DNA of 64,000 bases from Ferruginibacter sp. Its GTDB lineage: Bacteria > Bacteroidota > Bacteroidia > Chitinophagales > Chitinophagaceae. Shown piece by piece: positions 44,418 to 53,330 of the stretch. How positions within the stretch are numbered: position 1 is the stretch's first letter; every line of letters begins with the position of its first letter. The position numbers and the translations under genes were made by a program. The DNA lies in assembly GCF_028288465.1 (NCBI RefSeq), contig NZ_JAQBNR010000043.1, positions 62,001 to 126,000 of the forward strand, read 5' to 3'. The notes beneath the pieces were generated by a model. The model was not told the origin of the DNA. It saw only the letters and a list, made by a program, of their open reading frames with translations, and made no database searches.

Positions 44418-44567
44418 TTAGGCTTTTTTTGCTTTTGACTTACTCAGCAATTGAAGAAATTTCTCCATCTCTGCTTCCACCTTTTTTGTATGATTAGCAG
44501 TCTTCCTGGACTTAACTGGTGAATGCTGTTTCAAGCTTTTAAAAGTAGTATGTCTTGTCAATGTTGC
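44418..44567 (-). CDS. Small basic partner of the nucleotidyltransferase
   Basis: 49 residues from ATG 44567; an ATG at 44603 would add 12 more. Strongly basic (RHTTFKSLKQHSPVKSRKT) with a C-terminal amphipathic helix (VEAEMEKFLQLLSKSKAKKA). Its stop lies 6 bp before the nucleotidyltransferase ATG, so translation is probably coupled. No domain recognised. The pairing suggests an antitoxin or a regulatory partner. Confidence 0.6.
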   Translation of the reverse strand, partial: ATLTRHTTFKSLKQHSPVKSRKTANHTKKVEAEMEKFLQLLSKSKAKKA

Positions 44568-44659
44568 CATAAGTAAAGCTAAGATTTTTTTGGGTTGCCT
44601 CAAAAACCCTAAACTGTTGAATAATAACCGCTAACGTGCGTATTTATACTGGCTATACA

Positions 44660-44993
44660 TCACTTGCTATAAAATAGTTTACTACAAATTATTTTTAAAC
44701 GCATCGCACAAAGTACCGCCGTCGGATTTGACTTACGCAAATACGACGGGGTTATCGATAAATAAGCGGAAAGTTTTTAAACTGCATTAGAAAACAACGA
44801 TCCATAAAGCGTTTCCAAAAGCTGCCAAGGCACAAGAGTGCTATGCTTGCCCGGATCAACCCGTTCGGACGGGCTACGATGTGCCATTAAATTTTGCTTT
44901 GCCGAGCCCATTATTTTTAGTCTCACAGTACAAATAACAACAAGCCGGAGCGTTGTGTTACACCAACGCCTCGTACAAAATTTCTACCGGGTG
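44660..44993. repeat. Segmental duplicate copy B, reaching into the FAD/Fe-S gene
   Basis: The non-coding region from about 44660 to 44957 plus the last 12 codons of the FAD/Fe-S gene (44958-44993) is homologous to 39300-39600. This is the presumed parental copy, because the intact gene is here. Divergence is substantial (roughly a quarter of positions by eye), so the duplication is old. Confidence 0.6.
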
Positions 44994-47873
44994 TTTGGCG
45001 TGTACCTGTGTGCCGTCTTTTATCTGGTGGCGGCAGCTGGTGCCGGGGGCGGCTACAATTACCTCCGCTTTTTTATTGCGTACTGCCGGGAACAATACCA
45101 GTTCACCTATCTGCATGCTGAGATCGTAATGTTCTTTTTCATAACCGAAACTGCCGGCCATGCCACAACAGCCGCTGGGAATGGTTTGTACAGTATAGTT
45201 TTTTGGCAGCGATAAAATGTCGGCTGTATAAGCGACAGATGACAATGATTTTTGCTGGCAATGGCCATGCAGCAGAATCTGTTTTTCATCGGTGGTAAAC
45301 TGGTCTGCGGAGATATGCCCTCTTTTTATTTCAGCGGCAATAAACTCGTCGATGATAAAAACGTTTTTACTGAGTTTTTTTGCGGCTTCCAATAAGTCGT
45401 CATTTGCCAGGTCAATATATTCATCCCTGAACGTTAGGATGGCGCTGGGTTCTATACCAATCAGCGGTGTATCTTCCGTAATCATATCTTTCAGCGCCGC
45501 AATATTTTTGTTTACGATGGTTTTGGCTTTGCGGATCAGGCCCTTACTGAGCCAGGTTCTGCCGCTTTCCAGGTGCGCCGGTATAATTACATTGTAGCCC
45601 AGTTTTTCCAGCAGCAAAATGGCTTTTATGCCAATGGAGGTATCGTTATAATTAGTGAACTCATCACAAAACAAATAAACAGTCCTGCCTCCATCTCCTG
45701 AAGAGGTGTTGCGGCGCTTCCTTTGCCAGTTTTGTAACGTGGTTGTGTACATCAATGGCATGGACCTTTTTACTGCAAACCCACTTAATTTTTTAATGAG
45801 GTTGCTGATGGGTTTGTTGGTCATGGCAAAATTGTACTGTCCCGGTACCAGCGCACCCAGTTGGGCCGACTTTGTAAAGTTAGCAATCAGCTTGCTCCGG
45901 AAAGGCACGCCGTTGGTATCGTAATACTGCTGTAAAAATTCTGCTTTTAGTTTGGCCACATCCACATTGCTCGGGCACTCCGATTTACAGGCTTTGCAAC
46001 TGAGGCAAAGATCCATCACTTCATAAATTTCTTTATGGTTAAAACGGTTAACCTTAGTGGAGTTGGTTAAAAACTCCCGCAATATATTGGCCCTGGCACG
46101 GGTGGTATCTTTTTCGTTTCGCGTAGCCATAAACGAAGGGCACATGCTGCCACCACTCAACTGGGTTTTACGGCAATCGCCACTGCCATTGCATTGTTCG
46201 GCGTGCTGCAATACATCCTGGTTGTGGTAGCGAAAGATAGTATTGAACTTGGGTGTTTGCTGCCCCGGTGTGTAGCGCAACATACTGTTCATGGGCGGCG
46301 TATCTACAATTTTATTGGGGTTAAAAATATGCTGCGGATCCCAGGTATTTTTCACCTGCTTTAACAACTGGTAATTTTTAGGCCCCACCATCTGTTCAAT
46401 GAACTCGCCTCTTAAACGGCCATCGCCATGCTCGCCGCTTAATGAGCCGTCGTATTTTTTTACAAGCGTAGCAATTTCCTGGGCAATGGTTTTAAACAGA
46501 TGGTTACCTTCTTCGGTTTTTAAATTGATGATGGGGCGCAAGTGTATTTCGCCTGAACCGGCATGCGCATAATGCACGGCATGCAGATCGTACTTCACCA
46601 ATATTTCATTGAACTCCCGGATATAAGCGGGCAGGTCTTCTACATCAACAGCAGTGTCTTCAATTACCGGAACGGCTTTTTCATCACCTGGTAAATTGCC
46701 GAGCAATCCTAAACCCGCTTTGCGCAGCGTCCATATTTTTTTGGTGTCGTTGCCAAACAATAAAGGGAAATGATAGCCGAGTCCTGCGGCACGCATATCG
46801 GCTTCTACCTGGCTACAAATAGCAGTGATTTCTTCGCGGGTATTTTTTACAAATTCTACCACCAGAATAGCACCGGGATCGCCTTGTACAAAAAAGCGGT
46901 TTTTATTTTGTTCAATATTGTCTTTGGTGCATTCTAAAATATAATGGTCAATCAGCTCGCTGGCGCTGGGCTTGTATTTGAGTGCAATTAAATTGGCCCG
47001 CAGGCTTTCATCAATGCTGTTGAAATGCACACAAAGTAAACCGGTTTCTTTGGGTGGCAACGGTACTACATTCAGTTTTATCTCGGTGAGAAAAGCCAGC
47101 GTACCTTCTGAGCCTGCTATCAAATCGCAAAAATTAAAATCGGGCATGCCGGCCACAAAGGGCGATTTCTCCAGCAACAGATCAATGGCATAACCGGTGT
47201 TGCGGCGCTCTACTGATTTTTTGGGAAACTGTTTTCTTATTTCCTGCTGGTTATCGTAATTGCTTAATATGCCGCGGATGTTGTTATAGATTTTTCCTTC
47301 GAGTGTATTGAGTTCGCATTTGGCATGAAAGTCATCATTGCTCAGGGTTTTAAATTCAGCTTCTGTACCGTCACTTAAAATGGCTTTTACTTCCAGCAAA
47401 TGTTCTCTTGTGCTGCGGTACACAACGGAGTTGCTGCCGCAGGAATTGTTGCCCACCATACCACCGATCATAGCCCGGTTGGCGGTGGAGGTTTCTGGCC
47501 CGAAGAATAAACCATGTGGTTTTAAAAACATGTTTAATTCGTCACGGATTACGCCGGGTTGCACCCGTACCCAGTGTTCTTCTTTATTAAGTTCAATAAT
47601 GTTGGTGAAATTTTTTGATACATCCACAATGATACCGTTGCCCACTACCTGGCCGGCAAGTGAAGTGCCCGCCGTACGGGGAATAACCGATGTGTTATTT
47701 TGGTGTGCAAACTGTATGAGCTTTTTAATATCGGCTGTAGTTTTAGGAATGGCAACTGCCAGCGGCATTTCGCGGTAGGCCGAAGCGTCCGTAGCATACA
47801 ATATCCGCATGGTGTCATCTGTAAAAAAATCTCCTTCCAGCAATCCGGCCAGTTCCTGTAGTTTCTCCTTCAT
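44958..47873 (-). CDS. FAD-binding oxidoreductase fused to Fe-S domain (D-lactate dehydrogenase / GlcD-GlpC-like)
   Basis: 971 residues. N-terminal FAD_binding_4 domain (about 35-210; VIPRTAGTSLAGQVVGNGI, MIGGMVGNNSCGSNSVVYR), FAD-oxidase C-terminal domain (about 270-520; HYAHAGSGEIHLRPI, GSLSGEHGDGRLRGEFIEQM), a ferredoxin-like region (CNGSGDCR, CLSCKACKSECPSNVD) and CCG domains (HGHCQQKSL, SGCCGMAGSFGYE). It would oxidise D-lactate or another 2-hydroxy acid and pass electrons to the quinone pool at the membrane. Single large gene; its 3' end is the source of the duplicated stub at 39.56 kb. Confidence 0.93.
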   Translation of the reverse strand: MKEKLQELAGLLEGDFFTDDTMRILYATDASAYREMPLAVAIPKTTADIKKLIQFAHQNNTSVIPRTAGTSLAGQVVGNGIIVDVSKNFTNIIELNKEEHWVRVQPGVIRDELNMFLKPHGLFFGPETSTANRAMIGGMVGNNSCGSNSVVYRSTREHLLEVKAILSDGTEAEFKTLSNDDFHAKCELNTLEGKIYNNIRGILSNYDNQQEIRKQFPKKSVERRNTGYAIDLLLEKSPFVAGMPDFNFCDLIAGSEGTLAFLTEIKLNVVPLPPKETGLLCVHFNSIDESLRANLIALKYKPSASELIDHYILECTKDNIEQNKNRFFVQGDPGAILVVEFVKNTREEITAICSQVEADMRAAGLGYHFPLLFGNDTKKIWTLRKAGLGLLGNLPGDEKAVPVIEDTAVDVEDLPAYIREFNEILVKYDLHAVHYAHAGSGEIHLRPIINLKTEEGNHLFKTIAQEIATLVKKYDGSLSGEHGDGRLRGEFIEQMVGPKNYQLLKQVKNTWDPQHIFNPNKIVDTPPMNSMLRYTPGQQTPKFNTIFRYHNQDVLQHAEQCNGSGDCRKTQLSGGSMCPSFMATRNEKDTTRARANILREFLTNSTKVNRFNHKEIYEVMDLCLSCKACKSECPSNVDVAKLKAEFLQQYYDTNGVPFRSKLIANFTKSAQLGALVPGQYNFAMTNKPISNLIKKLSGFAVKRSMPLMYTTTLQNWQRKRRNTSSGDGGRTVYLFCDEFTNYNDTSIGIKAILLLEKLGYNVIIPAHLESGRTWLSKGLIRKAKTIVNKNIAALKDMITEDTPLIGIEPSAILTFRDEYIDLANDDLLEAAKKLSKNVFIIDEFIAAEIKRGHISADQFTTDEKQILLHGHCQQKSLSSVAYTADILSLPKNYTVQTIPSGCCGMAGSFGYEKEHYDLSMQIGELVLFPAVRNKKAEVIVAAPGTSCRHQIKDGTQVHAKHPVEILYEALV

Positions 47874-47911
47874 TAAAAATGTTGCTTTGCCGCAAAATTA
47901 GTTTTTTTATA

Positions 47912-48165
47912 GAACACTGATAACACCGATTGAGCGGACGAACACGGATATATATAGGATGCTGATAATGATAGAGTCCGGATTGGGAAGGAACAGAGAA
48001 AATGCTTACTGGGCAATTTTATGCTGATAAAATACAATGCGTTGATCCGTTATCAACACCCGGACAAAAATCAGTTTTTAATTAATTTGATCCGTATTAT
48101 AAAGGTTACTACGCATTGCTGCAAAGCAGCAATTAAAATCCGTTCGATCGGTGTTATCAGCGTTC
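47912..48165. repeat. Inverted repeat flanking the intergenic region
   Basis: GAACACTGATAACACCGAT (47912-47930) and ATCGGTGTTATCAGCGTTC (48147-48165) are inverted arms with one mismatch, extending imperfectly to nearly 30 bp. Sequences of the type AACACCGATT..CGGAT are common interspersed repeats in bacterial intergenic regions. The 216 bp between them hold no gene. Located between the divergent FAD/Fe-S and RNA-methyltransferase genes (305 bp gap). Confidence 0.65.
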
Positions 48166-48187
48166 CATTGTATTAATTTTGAGAACT

Positions 48188-49576
48188 ATGGAGTGTTATC
48201 TACCTCAATTACTACTGGAGTCTCTTGAAGGTTTGCCCGGGTATGACCGCCAGGCTTTTGAAAATATACATGGTTCCGGCGAACAGGTGATTTCTGTGCG
48301 GTTGAACCATCGTAAAATACCCACTGTTGCGGAACTGGCTTTTGATGATGCGGAGGTTGCGGGCAATGTTCCCTGGAGCAGCGATGGTTATTATTTATCA
48401 ACACGGCCATCGTTTACATTGGATCCGGTGTTTCATGCCGGCGCCTATTATGTGCAGGAAGCCAGCAGCATGTTTTTGGAACAGGCGTTACGGCAGACAA
48501 CCGATCTTACTCAACCCATTAAAGTACTGGATCTTTGCGCTGCACCGGGCGGTAAATCAACTTTGCTGCAATCGCTTATCAGTGATAGCAGTTTGCTGGT
48601 GAGCAATGAAGTAATTAAAACCCGGGTGAATGTACTGGCGGAAAATATTACTAAATGGGGAGCTGCCAATGTGGTGGTCACCAACAATGATCCCAAAGAT
48701 TTTCAGCGACTGGAAAATTATTTTGATGTAATTGTAGTGGATGCACCCTGTAGTGGCAGTGGTTTGTTTAGAAGAGATGCTGACCTGGTAAAAGAATGGA
48801 GTCCGCAAAATGTAACCATGTGCAGTCAGCGTCAGCAACGAATTTTGGCGGATGTACTGCCTGCGTTAAAAGAAGGGGGCAGGTTAATTTATTCCACCTG
48901 TTCTTATTCGGAAAGCGAAGATGAAACCATTGCCGACTGGCTGGTGGAAGAATGCCATTTAATACCGGTAGCAATACCAACGCAACCGGAATGGGGGATT
49001 GTTGAAACAAGGTCACCCAAACACCAAGGGTATGGCTATCGTTTTTACCCGGATAAAGTAAAGGGCGAAGGTTTTTTTATTGCCGCATTTACAAAAGGTG
49101 AAAAGATTGAACCGGTTTGGCAAAGCAATAAATACAAGACCAAATCAGAGCGGCTCACGGCTAAGGAGATTGATATTGTGCAACCATATTTAACCACTGC
49201 TGAATCATTTTTCTTTATCAGACAAAACGATGAAACCATTGCATTGCCTGCGCACCTGGAAAATGAACTGGCTACCATTCAGCATAGCTTGTATATAAAA
49301 AAGGCAGGTGTAAAAATGGGTACTATCATCCGCAACGAACTGATACCCGATCATGAACTGGCATTGAGTAACAGCATCAGCAAAACCATCAATGCCGTTG
49401 AAGTTGATAAAGCCACTGCCCTGCAATACCTGCGTAAACAGGAAATAAAATTGGCCACTGACTTAAAAGGCTGGGCGCTGCTGACACACCAGCAATTGCC
49501 GTTGGGCTGGATAAAAATTTTGCCTAACCGCATCAATAATTATTACCCTGCCAACTGGCGCATTTTGAATAAGTAA
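48188..49576 (+). CDS. RNA m5C methyltransferase (RsmB/RsmF-like)
   Basis: 462 residues from ATG 48188. N-terminal NOL1/NOP2/sun domain (about 1-290): motif I LDLCAAPGGKSTLL, motif IV VVDAPCSGSGLFRRD with its Cys, motif VI YSTCSYSESEDE with the catalytic Cys. A C-terminal RNA-binding-like region follows (TAKEIDIVQPYLTTAESFF to RINNYYPANWRIL). It methylates a cytosine of rRNA, most likely 16S. The RsmF-type C-terminus is present. Single gene. Confidence 0.92.
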   Translation: MECYLPQLLLESLEGLPGYDRQAFENIHGSGEQVISVRLNHRKIPTVAELAFDDAEVAGNVPWSSDGYYLSTRPSFTLDPVFHAGAYYVQEASSMFLEQALRQTTDLTQPIKVLDLCAAPGGKSTLLQSLISDSSLLVSNEVIKTRVNVLAENITKWGAANVVVTNNDPKDFQRLENYFDVIVVDAPCSGSGLFRRDADLVKEWSPQNVTMCSQRQQRILADVLPALKEGGRLIYSTCSYSESEDETIADWLVEECHLIPVAIPTQPEWGIVETRSPKHQGYGYRFYPDKVKGEGFFIAAFTKGEKIEPVWQSNKYKTKSERLTAKEIDIVQPYLTTAESFFFIRQNDETIALPAHLENELATIQHSLYIKKAGVKMGTIIRNELIPDHELALSNSISKTINAVEVDKATALQYLRKQEIKLATDLKGWALLTHQQLPLGWIKILPNRINNYYPANWRILNK

Positions 49577-49651
49577 AATAAAAACAAAAAAATATAGTTT
49601 AATCAGTGGTTATAACAGCTTGTTAAACTAATTTAACAGTTTCGGGAATAA

Positions 49652-49680
49652 TTGTTAACCAACTTATTTTCCCATCTTTG
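49652..49680 (+). promoter_or_regulatory. Promoter-like motif for the LysM protein gene
   Basis: TTG at 49652-49654, an 18-base spacer and CATCTTTG at 49673-49680 resemble the Bacteroidota consensus, with CA instead of TA at the start of the -7 element. It is 19 bp before the ATG at 49700. Confidence 0.4.
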
Positions 49681-49699
49681 CAACGAAAATTTATATCTG

Positions 49700-50704
49700 A
49701 TGAAGCGTTTATTAATATTGTTATTTTGTCTGCCTTTGACCCTGCTGGCGCAAAATGCACCATTGGTGGTTGAAGGAGCTTCTCCCAATTTATACCTTAC
49801 CCATACTGTAAAATCAAAGGAAAATTATTACAGCATTGGCAGAATGTACAATATCAGCCCTAAAGAAATTGCCCCATTTAATAACCTTGCGCTGGAAAAA
49901 GGTCTTAGCCTCAACCAGGTGATAAAAGTACCGTTGACGGATGTTAATTTTTTACAATCCGGCAATGCACCTTCGGATGAAGTGCTGGTGCCAGTATATC
50001 ACATTGTAAAAGATAAAGAAGGATTATATCGCATAGCCACCAATGCCAAAGTAGCGCTGGACAATTTAAAACAATGGAACAATATTAAGAGCGATGCCGT
50101 GGCCAATGGAACACATTTAATTATAGGCTATTTAAAAGTGAAACCTGCGTTGTCTGCGCTATCATCGATGGCTAAAAACAAACCGGCCGACCTGGCCGTG
50201 ACCGCACCTGCTGTTACAAAAACAGAAGCACCAGTTGTAAAGGCTCCTGAGCCGGTTAAAAAAGAAGCTGTCATTGTAAAGGAACCTGTTGCTACACCGC
50301 CAACTGTAAAGAAGGATCTGCCGCCGGCTGTAAAGGAAGCAGAACCCGTTACGCAGCCAGTGGTAGTGGCCGGTAAAAATTTCAATGGAGGTAGTTTTAA
50401 AGCCAATTTTGATAAACAGGCCAAGCCCAACCCGGCAAGTGAAAGTGGCACAGGCGCTGTGTTTAGGAGCAATAGCGGCTGGCAGGATGGAAAATATTAT
50501 TGTTTGCACAACACCGCCGCACCTGGCACTATTATAAAGGTTACCAGCAGCAGTACCGGTAAATCTATCTACGCAAAAGTGCTGGATGTAATTCCGGATA
50601 TCAAACAGAACAGCGGGCTGATCATTCGCATCAGCAATGCGGCAGCTCAGGAACTGGGTTTGGGCGAAACTAAATTTGATTGTACGCTGAATTATTCCAA
50701 ATAG
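49700..50704 (+). CDS. Secreted protein with two LysM domains and an RlpA-like DPBB domain
   Basis: 334 residues from ATG 49700. Signal peptide (LFCLPLTLLAQ), LysM 1 (TVKSKENYYSIGRMYNIS), LysM 2 (IVKDKEGLYRIATNAKVALD), a Pro/Ala/Lys/Val-rich linker (PVVKAPEPVKKEAVIVKEP) and a C-terminal double-psi beta-barrel (DGKYYCLHNTAAPGTIIKVT, VIRISNAAAQELGLGE-type ending) as in RlpA. It binds peptidoglycan through LysM. The DPBB may bind or cleave glycan strands. The RlpA catalytic Asp is not obvious. Convergent with the TPR gene. Confidence 0.82.
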   Translation: MKRLLILLFCLPLTLLAQNAPLVVEGASPNLYLTHTVKSKENYYSIGRMYNISPKEIAPFNNLALEKGLSLNQVIKVPLTDVNFLQSGNAPSDEVLVPVYHIVKDKEGLYRIATNAKVALDNLKQWNNIKSDAVANGTHLIIGYLKVKPALSALSSMAKNKPADLAVTAPAVTKTEAPVVKAPEPVKKEAVIVKEPVATPPTVKKDLPPAVKEAEPVTQPVVVAGKNFNGGSFKANFDKQAKPNPASESGTGAVFRSNSGWQDGKYYCLHNTAAPGTIIKVTSSSTGKSIYAKVLDVIPDIKQNSGLIIRISNAAAQELGLGETKFDCTLNYSK

Positions 50705-50711
50705 CGAACGA

Positions 50712-51878
50712 TCATTTTTTTGCGGCAGTCGTTTTCTTTTTACCCCATCTTTCTTTTACATAGGCATACGCTTTTATTTCGTCTGCTTCCGTAGGTTTTG
50801 CTTCAGCAATATACCGCTGGTAATATTTTTGTGCCTGCTGCATGTTATGCAAATGTGCTTCCGCAATGCGGCCGCAATTGTAATTCATCACCGGATTTTT
50901 AAAAAGATAATACGCCGTATCATACTGGTTAATTGCTTTTGCATATTGCTTCAGCGATTCATAATTTAAAGCAAGGTTATAATAATACATCTCCGCTGAT
51001 TTTGAAATGGAAAGGTTCACACATACCCTTAGCAACGCATTGCTCTTATCATAGTCTTTTAATTTGGCCCAGGCTTTTGCTTCATAATAAATAACATTGT
51101 CAACCATGTAACCTTTATCATTCAGGTATTCACAAACCCGGATGCAATCGGAATACAGTTTAAGATTGTAATAGCCAATCAACAGCTGCGTAAGCGCAGT
51201 GAGCGGAGACTCTCCCATACGGATAATTTGTTCCCCTGGTGTTCGAAGGTTTTGAAAATCGCCTGCATTATAAGCAGAACGAATGCGCAGTTTTAAAAAA
51301 GAGAGATTGACGGAATCCTGTTCCAGCCCTGCTTCTGTTACACTATCGGCACGGGTATATTCTTTTCTGTCAATTAGCACATCCGCAAGACCAACACCAT
51401 TTTTATAATCTTTCGGCGCCAGCGAATAAGCCTTGCTGAAATAAACAAAGGCAGAATCCTGCTCATCCTTTCTTTTAAATAATTCGCCCATGCTGCGGTA
51501 ATAACCGGCTTTGGCCGGCCGCAGCAGAATAAGGCGGCGGGTATATTGCAGGGCTTCATTGGGGCTGTCATTTTTAGTAAGCAGTGCCAGGTATTGCAGC
51601 GCAGCAATATTATCGGGATCAACGAGTACAATTTGCCTGTAAACATTTTCAGCCTCCCTTGTATTATCATTCATGTAGTGAGCGTAGCCTAAGTAGCCAA
51701 GCAGTTGTACATTTTTAGTATCAGCAGCAATGGCTGGAGTTAGGTAGCTAACCGCTTCATCAAATTGTTGACTTTGAAAAAAATCCATCACTTTGTTTTT
51801 ATCAACGGCAGCTGATTGAGCAAATGCTGTAATGGAAAACAATGTCAGGGTGAATAAGCAGCAAGTTATTTTTTTCAT
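50712..51878 (-). CDS. Tetratricopeptide repeat protein, secreted
   Basis: 388 residues with a signal peptide (CLFTLTLFSITAFAQ). Seven to ten TPR units cover almost the whole protein, e.g. LLGYLGYAHYMNDNTREAEN, ALQYLALLTKNDSPNEALQY, SAFVYFSKAYSLAPKDYKNG and YYNLALNYESLKQYAKAINQ. It is a protein-interaction scaffold in the periplasm. Partner unknown. Confidence 0.85.
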   Translation of the reverse strand: MKKITCCLFTLTLFSITAFAQSAAVDKNKVMDFFQSQQFDEAVSYLTPAIAADTKNVQLLGYLGYAHYMNDNTREAENVYRQIVLVDPDNIAALQYLALLTKNDSPNEALQYTRRLILLRPAKAGYYRSMGELFKRKDEQDSAFVYFSKAYSLAPKDYKNGVGLADVLIDRKEYTRADSVTEAGLEQDSVNLSFLKLRIRSAYNAGDFQNLRTPGEQIIRMGESPLTALTQLLIGYYNLKLYSDCIRVCEYLNDKGYMVDNVIYYEAKAWAKLKDYDKSNALLRVCVNLSISKSAEMYYYNLALNYESLKQYAKAINQYDTAYYLFKNPVMNYNCGRIAEAHLHNMQQAQKYYQRYIAEAKPTEADEIKAYAYVKERWGKKKTTAAKK

Positions 51879-52217
51879 ACAGAACGAATTGTTGTGATAG
51901 AAAAATACAAATATTATTTCAAGGGGTTTTTATTTTTACGTCAGACGCAGTTTTCTTTTTTTTCCATAAAAGGATTGAAAAATAAAAGCGGCATTTATTT
52001 TCTTTTTTAGCAGATAACATTTTTTGTTCAAAACCAGCACCAGCATTTGTTTTACCAGTACTTATTATACTTTACACTTTTCAAGCGTTCAGCCTATAAC
52101 AGGTCACTCATTTATTGCGCAAACGTTTGTAGCATTTTTAAATAGTATTGTGTGTTATATTGGTAAGGCAAGCAGCTCTGCACCTGCCGCACTTCATTTC
52201 AACCACAATCAACTGTT
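51879..52217. other. Intergenic region before the amidohydrolase gene
   Basis: 339 bp, AT-rich, with only short hydrophobic frames that overlap the amidohydrolase start region and look random. It must contain the divergent promoters of the TPR and amidohydrolase genes. I found no clear consensus element. Confidence 0.4.
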
Positions 52218-53315
52218 ATGCGTCTGTCATTTTCAATACGTATTTGTTTACTGTTTGTGGTAACGGGTATATACAACGGTGCGTTTTGCCAGTCTTCAGA
52301 AGCGGTTACACTCAGCAGTTTCCGCCCGGTTTCAATTTATAAAATACCCCAAACTTCCATCGCTAAAGCCAAATACCCGGTGATTGATTTTCATTCGCAT
52401 GATTATCCTAAAACCGATGCTGAAGTAGCGGTATGGGTAAAAAGAATGGATGAAATGAACATCGAAAAAACATTGATCCTTACTTATTCAACCGGTTCAA
52501 GATTTGATTCGCTGGTAGATAAATATGCTCCTTACAAAGACCGCTTTGAAGTATGGTGTGGGTTTGATTATACTGGACATGAAACACCAGGCTGGCAAAA
52601 GCATGCACTGGCGGAACTGGAAAGATGTTACCAGAAAGGCGCTAAGGGCGTAGGCGAACTGGGAGATAAAGGTTTGGGTGAATTATACTCCATGCCAACA
52701 CCCGGGTACGGTTTGCATATTGATGACCCGGCCATGAAACCTTTGCTGGAAAAATGTGCTGAATTGCATATGCCCGTGAGCATACATGTAGCCGAAGACC
52801 AGTGGATGTATGAAAAACCCGACTCAACCAATGATGGATTGATGAACGCGGCCACCTGGAAAGTGGATATGAACAAGCCTGGCATTTTAACACATGATCA
52901 ACTGGTAAGGACGCTGGAGAATGCGGTAAAGAATAATCCTGCCACTACTTTTATTGCCTGCCACCTGGCTAACACCAATGCTGACCTTAGCATGCTGGGA
53001 AAATTGTTTGATACCTATCCCAACCTGTATGCAGACATCGCCGCCCGGTTTGGTGAGTTCTCGCCTATACCAAGGTACACAAAAGCTTTTTTTGAAAAAC
53101 ATGCTGACCGTATTGTGTACGGTACAGATATGGGTTTTGATAAAAGCATGTATCAGACAACTTTTCGTATTTTAGAATCTGCCGATGAACATTTTTACGA
53201 TCACCAGTTATTCAGTTATCACTGGGCTTTATATGGTTTGTCATTAAACGATGCCACGCTTAAAAAAATATACAGTGGCAATGGCAGAAAAATATTGAAT
53301 CATTCAAAAAAATAA
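52218..53315 (+). CDS. Amidohydrolase (metal-dependent TIM-barrel hydrolase), secreted
   Basis: 365 residues with a signal peptide (ICLLFVVTGIYNGAFCQ). Metal-binding HxH is in PVIDFHSHDYP; later ligands probably in MPVSIHVAED, FIACHLANTN and YGTDMGFDKSMYQ. This is the amidohydrolase-2 type seen near sugar and aromatic degradation genes. The substrate is unknown. 15 bp before the DUF5009 gene, so the two are likely co-transcribed. Confidence 0.85.
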   Translation: MRLSFSIRICLLFVVTGIYNGAFCQSSEAVTLSSFRPVSIYKIPQTSIAKAKYPVIDFHSHDYPKTDAEVAVWVKRMDEMNIEKTLILTYSTGSRFDSLVDKYAPYKDRFEVWCGFDYTGHETPGWQKHALAELERCYQKGAKGVGELGDKGLGELYSMPTPGYGLHIDDPAMKPLLEKCAELHMPVSIHVAEDQWMYEKPDSTNDGLMNAATWKVDMNKPGILTHDQLVRTLENAVKNNPATTFIACHLANTNADLSMLGKLFDTYPNLYADIAARFGEFSPIPRYTKAFFEKHADRIVYGTDMGFDKSMYQTTFRILESADEHFYDHQLFSYHWALYGLSLNDATLKKIYSGNGRKILNHSKK

Positions 53316-53330
53316 AACCAACAATACTTT

